Assembly: GCA_902576605.1 (NCBI GenBank)
Contig: CACGVI010000005.1
Location: forward strand, 1 to 55,087
Reading direction: 5' to 3'
DNA length: 55,087 bases
Source of the DNA: an uncultured Candidatus Actinomarina sp.
GTDB taxonomy: Bacteria > Actinomycetota > Acidimicrobiia > Actinomarinales > Actinomarinaceae
Shown here: piece after piece, positions 50,354 to 55,087 of the stretch
Layout of the letters: the number at the start of each line of letters is the position of its first letter
Numbering within the stretch: the first letter of the stretch is position 1
Made by a program: the position numbers and the translations under genes
The notes under the pieces: model-generated
Database searches by the model: none
Told to the model about the DNA's origin: nothing
The model's input: only the letters and a program-made list of their open reading frames with translations

Positions 50354-51013
50354 TTAGACTTTTTCTCCTGACTTGATTCTTGCCATTCCAAGTACCAATA
50401 CACCAAGACCAACTTTATTAATTATGTCAGCAATTGTGTAAAGAACTTCTCTAATAGCATCGAAGTCGCCTGCTACTGGAGCTAAATAACCTAATGGATA
50501 GATTATCCAACCAACAAGTATGAGATTTTTGATTTTCTCAAACTGATCTGCTTCTGCAGCTTTAAGTCCTGCACCTTCTGCTTGAAGATTTCTCATCAAG
50601 TATGCATATGCAAGCATAGCTACAACAAATCCAATCCAGTAATTGTCACTGCCTGCAGATGATGTTTCACCGTAATAACCAGCTCCGATCATCACTGTTG
50701 CAGCGAGTCCCCAGTTTCTAACTTTTTCGTTATACTCTGCACCTGAAGATGTCACAGCAAGCACCTCTACAAACATTAATGGTACTGTTAGGATCCAGTC
50801 GACATATCTTAAGCCTGTATCATAATCCCCACCAGCCCATGAGCCAGTCATTTTGTTATAGTGATACCAAGCTATTCCTGTCACAAGAGCGGAGATATAC
50901 ACTCCTCTTCTGTGTTTTGGATCTACTTCTCTTGATGATGCTAGTAAAAATACTGTTCCAGCGAGCATACCCACTGTTGCCACCATAAAGAGTCTATAAG
51001 TAAGTTCAGCCAT
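50354..51013 (-). CDS. type-1 rhodopsin, outward proton pump (marine actinobacterial type)
   Basis: A 219-residue seven-helix retinal protein. The Schiff-base lysine is K200 in DIINKVGLG. Helix C reads RYVDWILTVPLMFVE: R69, primary acceptor D72, T76 and donor E83 give the D-T-E motif of proteorhodopsin-like proton pumps. M80 is at the spectral-tuning position, so green absorption is expected. H51 matches the histidine that pairs with the acceptor in proteorhodopsin. AAAAGGAGTA lies nine bases before ATG 51013. No retinal or carotenoid synthesis gene is in the window. It stands between photolyase and the redox genes, with its own terminator. Confidence 0.95.
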   Translation of the reverse strand: MAELTYRLFMVATVGMLAGTVFLLASSREVDPKHRRGVYISALVTGIAWYHYNKMTGSWAGGDYDTGLRYVDWILTVPLMFVEVLAVTSSGAEYNEKVRNWGLAATVMIGAGYYGETSSAGSDNYWIGFVVAMLAYAYLMRNLQAEGAGLKAAEADQFEKIKNLILVGWIIYPLGYLAPVAGDFDAIREVLYTIADIINKVGLGVLVLGMARIKSGEKV

Positions 51014-51043
51014 TTTAGCTTACTCCTTTTGTTTAATTTTTAC

Positions 51044-51063
51044 ATTGTGAAACTAATCACAAT
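51044..51063. promoter_or_regulatory. perfect CRP-type palindrome in the rhodopsin leader
   Basis: ATTGTGA-N6-TCACAAT contains the exact TGTGA-N6-TCACA core of CRP/FNR-family sites. It lies 31-50 bases upstream of the rhodopsin ATG and just downstream of the likely -10, so it covers the transcription start. In that position a bound protein should repress. As RNA it could form a 7-bp hairpin. Confidence 0.6.
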
Positions 51064-51093
51064 ATTATGTTATTCATTTTGTGCATTTGTGAA
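51064..51093 (-). promoter_or_regulatory. candidate rhodopsin promoter
   Basis: Minus strand: -35 TTCACA (51088-51093), an 18-base spacer, and -10 CATAAT (51064-51069). The start point would be near 51057, giving a leader of about 44 bases with a strong Shine-Dalgarno sequence. Confidence 0.4.
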
Positions 51094-51129
51094 TGTATTT
51101 TTAAATTTTTTTTTAAAATCGGTGTAACT

Positions 51130-52632
51130 TTATTTCAAAATACTAGTAATGACGCCCAACGACTCATTACCCCATTGCTCAAGATAGGGTTTTAAGTTAA
51201 ACTTTCTGGCTGTTGAGTCAGAAGTCATATATCTAATTTTCCCAAATATACTACGCTCTGGCCCCCATGCTCTGTCATACCTTCCAAGAATCCAAAAAAC
51301 TCCTGAATACGAATTTGGATCTCTGCCGTCTAATGAATATCTATCATTAAGAGTAATCATATAAGAAAGTGCAATTTGCGGATTTGGTGTCCATTCAAGA
51401 ATTTTTTTTCCCCACAACATTCTCAAATAGTTTTGTATAACTCCTTGAGTTCTTAATTGATTTTGGGCAGCATTCCAAATTTCGTCATGAGTTTGAGAGT
51501 AAGTTAATTCGTCTAAAGAGTAAATGTATTCTCTTTCGTCTAAAGAATGTTCTTGTAAAGTTTTTATAGCCCATTCCGGTAAGCTAGAGTACTGATTGTA
51601 ATTAGCACGCCTAACACACGTATGGTAACCAAGCTCTCTCCATGTAATTAATTCATCCATAAAGCTTTCAAAATTATCAGAACTTCCCCACCAACCTTCT
51701 CTTCGTCCAACCATTTTTGGATTTATAGATTCTGGAGACCAAGACTCTAGTTCAGATATTTTATCAAATACTTCATGAGTCGATATCTGACCGGAGTGAA
51801 AATATGGAGATAGCTGGCTACTTGCTTCTTTTGAAGGGTCACTTCTGTATTGTGCATAATCTTGATATCCAACCTCAATAAATTTATTAAGTTGTTTTGC
51901 AGCATTCGAATACCCACCTCTGATAGAACTAATCTCAACTGTTTTGTCTATATTTAAATTTTCTAGAAAGTCATCTATGTTTTCACTTTCAAAATTATAA
52001 GGAACCCATTTATTTTGTATATCTTTTATAAGTGAAACATCAAATTTTTTGTTTAAAAGATCAAGAGGGTGTTCAAGAGGTGTTTCAATAATAAAATCTT
52101 CTAAATTTTTATGAAGATACCTTCTAAAATCATGTGCTCTTACATACTCTTTTTCTGAAAGCCTTATTGGAACAATTCCGTTCGAATCTACAAGCTCATA
52201 TCTTGTATTAATTTCACCAGATGCTTTTGCTGTCATTTGAGGAACGAAATAAGTTGGATAATCATCCGTTACTACTACTGAAGCATCTTTTGAAATCTCT
52301 GTTAACAGTCCTTCAGACTCCTTTGATGACTGTTCAACAAATGGATAGTAGTAAGCCTTAGAACTTAGAACTGTTTCATATACTTCTTTCATACCTTCAA
52401 GTGTGAACTTATGAAATCGTATACTTGACATCGGATAGTCAAGTATTAATGGTTCCAAAATAAGCAGAGGTTGAGAAAGTTGATTCGCCCACTCAACTGC
52501 TCGTTGCAACGCAAAGTTATACCCAACTCTCTTAAAGGAAATCATCCAGTAAACAACATATTTTGAATCTGGAATTGATTCGGGATTGATGTCTTTTAGT
52601 GTAGTAACACGTGTAAGTGGAACTTGTACCAT
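51130..52632 (-). CDS. phr: class II DNA photolyase
   Basis: A 500-residue flavoprotein that uses light to repair cyclobutane pyrimidine dimers. The N-terminal alpha/beta domain has YVVYWMISFKRVGYNFAL; the FAD-binding domain has SQLSPYFHSGQIS, ELITWRELGYHTC and the class II block MLWGKKILEWTPNPQIAL followed by GVFWILGRYDRAW and IFGKIRYM. The length is normal. TAAAAT lies eight bases before ATG 52632 and no Shine-Dalgarno sequence is present. Neighbouring rhodopsin suggests a cluster of light-related genes. Confidence 0.95.
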   Translation of the reverse strand: MVQVPLTRVTTLKDINPESIPDSKYVVYWMISFKRVGYNFALQRAVEWANQLSQPLLILEPLILDYPMSSIRFHKFTLEGMKEVYETVLSSKAYYYPFVEQSSKESEGLLTEISKDASVVVTDDYPTYFVPQMTAKASGEINTRYELVDSNGIVPIRLSEKEYVRAHDFRRYLHKNLEDFIIETPLEHPLDLLNKKFDVSLIKDIQNKWVPYNFESENIDDFLENLNIDKTVEISSIRGGYSNAAKQLNKFIEVGYQDYAQYRSDPSKEASSQLSPYFHSGQISTHEVFDKISELESWSPESINPKMVGRREGWWGSSDNFESFMDELITWRELGYHTCVRRANYNQYSSLPEWAIKTLQEHSLDEREYIYSLDELTYSQTHDEIWNAAQNQLRTQGVIQNYLRMLWGKKILEWTPNPQIALSYMITLNDRYSLDGRDPNSYSGVFWILGRYDRAWGPERSIFGKIRYMTSDSTARKFNLKPYLEQWGNESLGVITSILK

Positions 52633-52640
52633 ATAAAGAC

Positions 52641-52646
52641 ATTTTA
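52641..52646 (-). promoter_or_regulatory. -10 hexamer for the leaderless photolyase gene
   Basis: TAAAAT on the minus strand, eight bases before ATG 52632. No Shine-Dalgarno sequence. Confidence 0.35.
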
Positions 52647-52732
52647 AATTCCAAATTGAATTATTAATAATAATAAGGAGTAAATTAGTTTTAAATATGA
52701 AAATTTTTAGCTACACTAAAAAGGTTTAAATA

Positions 52733-53908
52733 ATGGGTGCAATAAATATTTCTAGTGTTGGTAAAATTTATCCAAATGGCACGCGTGCTTTAGAAGATGT
52801 CAATATTGAAATCAATGACGGAGAGTTTGTAGTATTAGTCGGCCCTTCTGGTTGTGGTAAAACAACTTTACTCAGAATGGTAGCTGGTTTAGAAGATATA
52901 ACCGAGGGAGAGATTTCTATTGCTAATAAATTAGTAAATGAAGTCGCACCTAAAGATAGAGATATAGCAATGGTTTTCCAAAATTATGCTTTATATCCTC
53001 ATATGTCTGTGTATGACAATATGGCTTTCTCACTTAAATTGCGTAAATTACCCAAAGATGAAATTGATAAGAAAGTAAAAGATGCGGCAAAAACATTAGA
53101 AATTGATGAATTATTAGATAGAAAACCAAAAGCTCTATCAGGAGGCCAAAGACAAAGAGTTGCTATGGGTAGAGCAATCGTTAGAAGTCCACAAGCATTC
53201 TTAATGGACGAACCTCTTTCAAACTTAGATGCTAAATTAAGAGTTCAAATGAGAGCAGAATTGGGGCAACTTCATACCCAGTTAGAAACTACTACTTTGT
53301 ATGTAACACACGATCAAGTTGAAGCTATGACTATGGGTGATAGGGTTGCAGTAATCAGGAAAGGCCTTTTACAGCAAATTGATACACCTAGGCAAATTTA
53401 TCTGTATCCGAAAAATATTTTTGTTGCTGGTTTTATTGGAAGTCCTTCAATGAATTTTGTCTATGCAACTGCAACAAAATCTGGAAAGGGAATGAAAATC
53501 AATTTTGGTGAAAACGAAGTAAAAGTAGCAAGCGCTCCAAAGGCTTTAATGGCATATGAAGGAAAAGAAATTGTTGTTGGAATTAGACCAGAGGCATTTG
53601 AAGATTCTGTATATGCAAATGAAAAAGAGTTTAGCGAGTATATAGAAATTGAAATATCTCTTCTTGAACAATTAGGTTCAGATACATATGTTCATTTTTA
53701 CAAGGATATCAAACCTGTTCAAACAGAAGCCATTGCAGAGATATTGGCTGATGAAGGCGAAGATATTTCAGTGCTTGGCAGTGAGACAAAATTTATTGCA
53801 AGGATAAATCCAAACTCATCCGTTGAAGAAGGTCAGAAAATAAATTTAGCGCTTGACCCGACAAAGTTGCATTACTTTGATCCTGATACCGGTTTAGCAA
53901 TAACTTAA
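52733..53908 (+). CDS. sugar ABC importer ATPase (MalK/UgpC type)
   Basis: A 391-residue ATPase with Walker A GPSGCGKTT (K43), Q-loop VFQNYALYPHM, signature LSGGQRQRVAMGRA, Walker B AFLMDEPLSNLDAKLR, and switch VTHDQVEAM. GFIGSPSMNFV begins the C-terminal TOBE/OB region (about 240-391) found in MalK-like proteins. Such ATPases often serve several carbohydrate importers. The likely ribosome-binding site is AAAAAGG eight to nine bases before ATG 52733. A solute-binding protein gene lies tail-to-tail with it, the two stop codons abutting. Confidence 0.93.
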   Translation: MGAINISSVGKIYPNGTRALEDVNIEINDGEFVVLVGPSGCGKTTLLRMVAGLEDITEGEISIANKLVNEVAPKDRDIAMVFQNYALYPHMSVYDNMAFSLKLRKLPKDEIDKKVKDAAKTLEIDELLDRKPKALSGGQRQRVAMGRAIVRSPQAFLMDEPLSNLDAKLRVQMRAELGQLHTQLETTTLYVTHDQVEAMTMGDRVAVIRKGLLQQIDTPRQIYLYPKNIFVAGFIGSPSMNFVYATATKSGKGMKINFGENEVKVASAPKALMAYEGKEIVVGIRPEAFEDSVYANEKEFSEYIEIEISLLEQLGSDTYVHFYKDIKPVQTEAIAEILADEGEDISVLGSETKFIARINPNSSVEEGQKINLALDPTKLHYFDPDTGLAIT

Positions 53909-55087
53909 TTAAAAATTAGTATCTAATTCCTCTGTAATGTCTTCAATCTCTCTGTACGCTCTTTCTTTACCCATGTCAATATAGTTCTTTAATGCTATCC
54001 AGAGTGCATCAGCCCCAATCTTTCTTTCCATTAATTCACTAGCATCATAACGAAAAGAGTTTTCTATTAGTGAAACCATTACCAGATCGGCTTCTTTCTT
54101 AGTTAAAGGATTTATAATTGGATTTTTATTACGCTTATTTGCTGGAACATACGTGGCATCTAATTGATTCATCCATTGTTTGCCAAATTCTTCATTTATC
54201 AATGCATTAAACACTACTTCCGTTTCGTTTGAATAATTTAAAACAGTCAAAATATCTCCAATACCTACAATTGAAGACTCGCTTTTTGTTGATGGAAATT
54301 TAAAAAAGTCATAGTCTTGACCAAAGGTCTTATTTTCTGGCATATAAAATTCTGCATAATGACCTCCCCATGAAAAGACACAATCTACATCTTCACTAAG
54401 TAGGTTCTTGTAATTATTCCTGAATTCTTTTCTTATAACTCTTTTATTTGTTCCATATACAGCATTTTCTATGAATACTAATTTACCAATACTATTTATA
54501 GAACTAAGTATTTTGCTATCAGAAGATAATATATTCTGATTACTCCAATTATCGTATGTCTCTAGTCCATATTCACTAATAATTAAGTCTTCTAACCAAT
54601 TTGTGGCTATCCATCCAGTGGAAGCCCCACTTTCAATATCTAGACACCATAAATTTTCGTTAAATTTTGAATATTCTAAAGTAAAATTTAAAATTTCCCC
54701 GTAAGAATTAAATTGAGGAGATCCAATATTATTATATTTTTCAACACTATACCAAATCATTGAGTTTGGAAACAATCTAAAAAATGCGCCATAATTTTGG
54801 TTAGAGTTTTTTGAAGTTGTAATTTGCTGAAGATGTTTTGAATAGTAATTTTTCATTTGTTCTGAAGATATAATTTGTCCGATTGGCTTGATTATCGAAC
54901 GCTCACCAAGGTTTACAACTCCTTGAGGATTTGGAATTAATGCAATATCAATACTTGTATTCTGGTTCTCAATAAGATGTGTCTCAATGTCTGAAAAAAT
55001 TTCGTATTTAATTTTTAAATCTGTCGAGTCTTCAATAACCTTTAATTCATCCATAAAGTATTCTAAATCTGTCATTTGAGGTCCAGC
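53909..55087 (-). CDS. extracellular solute-binding protein, carbohydrate type (5' end cut by the window)
   Basis: At least 388 residues, and the frame stays open to the window edge (Ala-Gly-Pro-Gln before the first Met), so the N-terminus with the expected signal peptide is missing. Features are DELKVIEDSTDLKIKYE near the start, IDIALIPNPQGV, FFRLFPNSMIWYSVEKYNNIG and GEILNFTLEYS in the middle, and FGKQWMNQL then TYVPANKR toward the end, all fitting family 1 or alpha-glucoside-type binding proteins. It would deliver an oligosaccharide to a permease outside the window, probably energised by the convergent MalK-like ATPase. Confidence 0.82.
   Translation of the reverse strand, partial: AGPQMTDLEYFMDELKVIEDSTDLKIKYEIFSDIETHLIENQNTSIDIALIPNPQGVVNLGERSIIKPIGQIISSEQMKNYYSKHLQQITTSKNSNQNYGAFFRLFPNSMIWYSVEKYNNIGSPQFNSYGEILNFTLEYSKFNENLWCLDIESGASTGWIATNWLEDLIISEYGLETYDNWSNQNILSSDSKILSSINSIGKLVFIENAVYGTNKRVIRKEFRNNYKNLLSEDVDCVFSWGGHYAEFYMPENKTFGQDYDFFKFPSTKSESSIVGIGDILTVLNYSNETEVVFNALINEEFGKQWMNQLDATYVPANKRNKNPIINPLTKKEADLVMVSLIENSFRYDASELMERKIGADALWIALKNYIDMGKERAYREIEDITEELDTNF

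Noticed and set aside
52697-52729. Ten-codon leader peptide before the MalK-like gene
   Set aside because: The AAGGAG upstream is 16 bases away, too far to serve it, and no attenuator hairpin follows.
1-55087. tRNA, rRNA and insertion sequences
   Set aside because: No T-arm-like GTTCNANNC with matching cloverleaf arms, no conserved rRNA segments and no transposase or terminal inverted repeats were seen on either strand; a covariance-model scan would settle it.

Overview
The window looks like a piece of a small, streamlined, AT-rich genome (about one third G+C by eye) from a free-living, light-exposed marine actinobacterium, most likely of the Actinomarina/OM1 type. Pointers are the short type-1 rhodopsin with a D-T-E proton-pump motif, a class II photolyase next to it, the very tight gene packing, many leaderless starts, and actinobacterial-style content (PyrR, SUF, BMP lipoprotein). 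The taxon is an inference from gene content, not a computed placement. I see no rRNA, tRNA, CRISPR array, insertion sequence or integrase. No gap between genes reaches 300 bases; the largest is 47159-47427.

Layout. 53-3424: a small membrane protein and a secreted SpoIID-like protein with four peptidoglycan-binding repeats. 3421-11636 (minus): an operon for a lipoate-dependent 2-oxoacid dehydrogenase, lpdA, fused E1 alpha-beta, E2, a LipB-LipA fusion that would lipoylate E2, then transketolase. 11800-14170: a tiny membrane peptide, a metallo-beta-lactamase-fold hydrolase, a 67-residue protein and an acyl-CoA dehydrogenase. 14247-16604: sufC-sufS-sufE, then a convergent phosphoribosyltransferase. 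17181-21719: a BMP/NupNOPQ-type nucleoside ABC importer. 21798-30125: a complete UMP pathway (pyrR, pyrB, pyrC, carA, carB, pyrF, a short pyrD, a short pyrE) preceded by a hairpin that matches the PyrR-binding loop consensus. 30122-35514 (minus): sufB-sufD-Rieske-sufC2-fumC-rpiB. 35596-42618: an unknown protein, an orphan DNA methyltransferase, a heterodimeric ABC exporter, and menaquinone genes in which MenA carries an extra N-terminal flavin-oxidoreductase-like domain.

42639-49133 is the accessory part. A seven-gene minus-strand operon encodes a HerA-like ATPase and a NurA-like nuclease with a helix-turn-helix protein, a membrane protein, a 50-residue coiled coil, an unknown acidic protein and a 62-residue zinc-ribbon protein. 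Its upstream region holds a 9-bp tandem repeat array and a 10-bp inverted repeat, and a divergent 414-residue gene of unknown function lies on the other side. This is the best candidate for an undescribed system, plausibly DNA-end processing or defence. The window closes with thioredoxin/DsbB-type redox genes, rhodopsin, photolyase, and part of a sugar ABC transporter.

Two genome-wide habits stand out. Many first-in-operon genes have a -10-like hexamer 5-8 bases before the start codon and no Shine-Dalgarno sequence, the signature of leaderless mRNAs. Most convergent gene pairs overlap by 4-14 bases or abut at their stop codons, with no terminator between them. By contrast, the BMP gene, pyrR, rhodopsin and the HerA-NurA operon have leaders and clear Shine-Dalgarno sites, suggesting that they are the regulated or highly expressed units.
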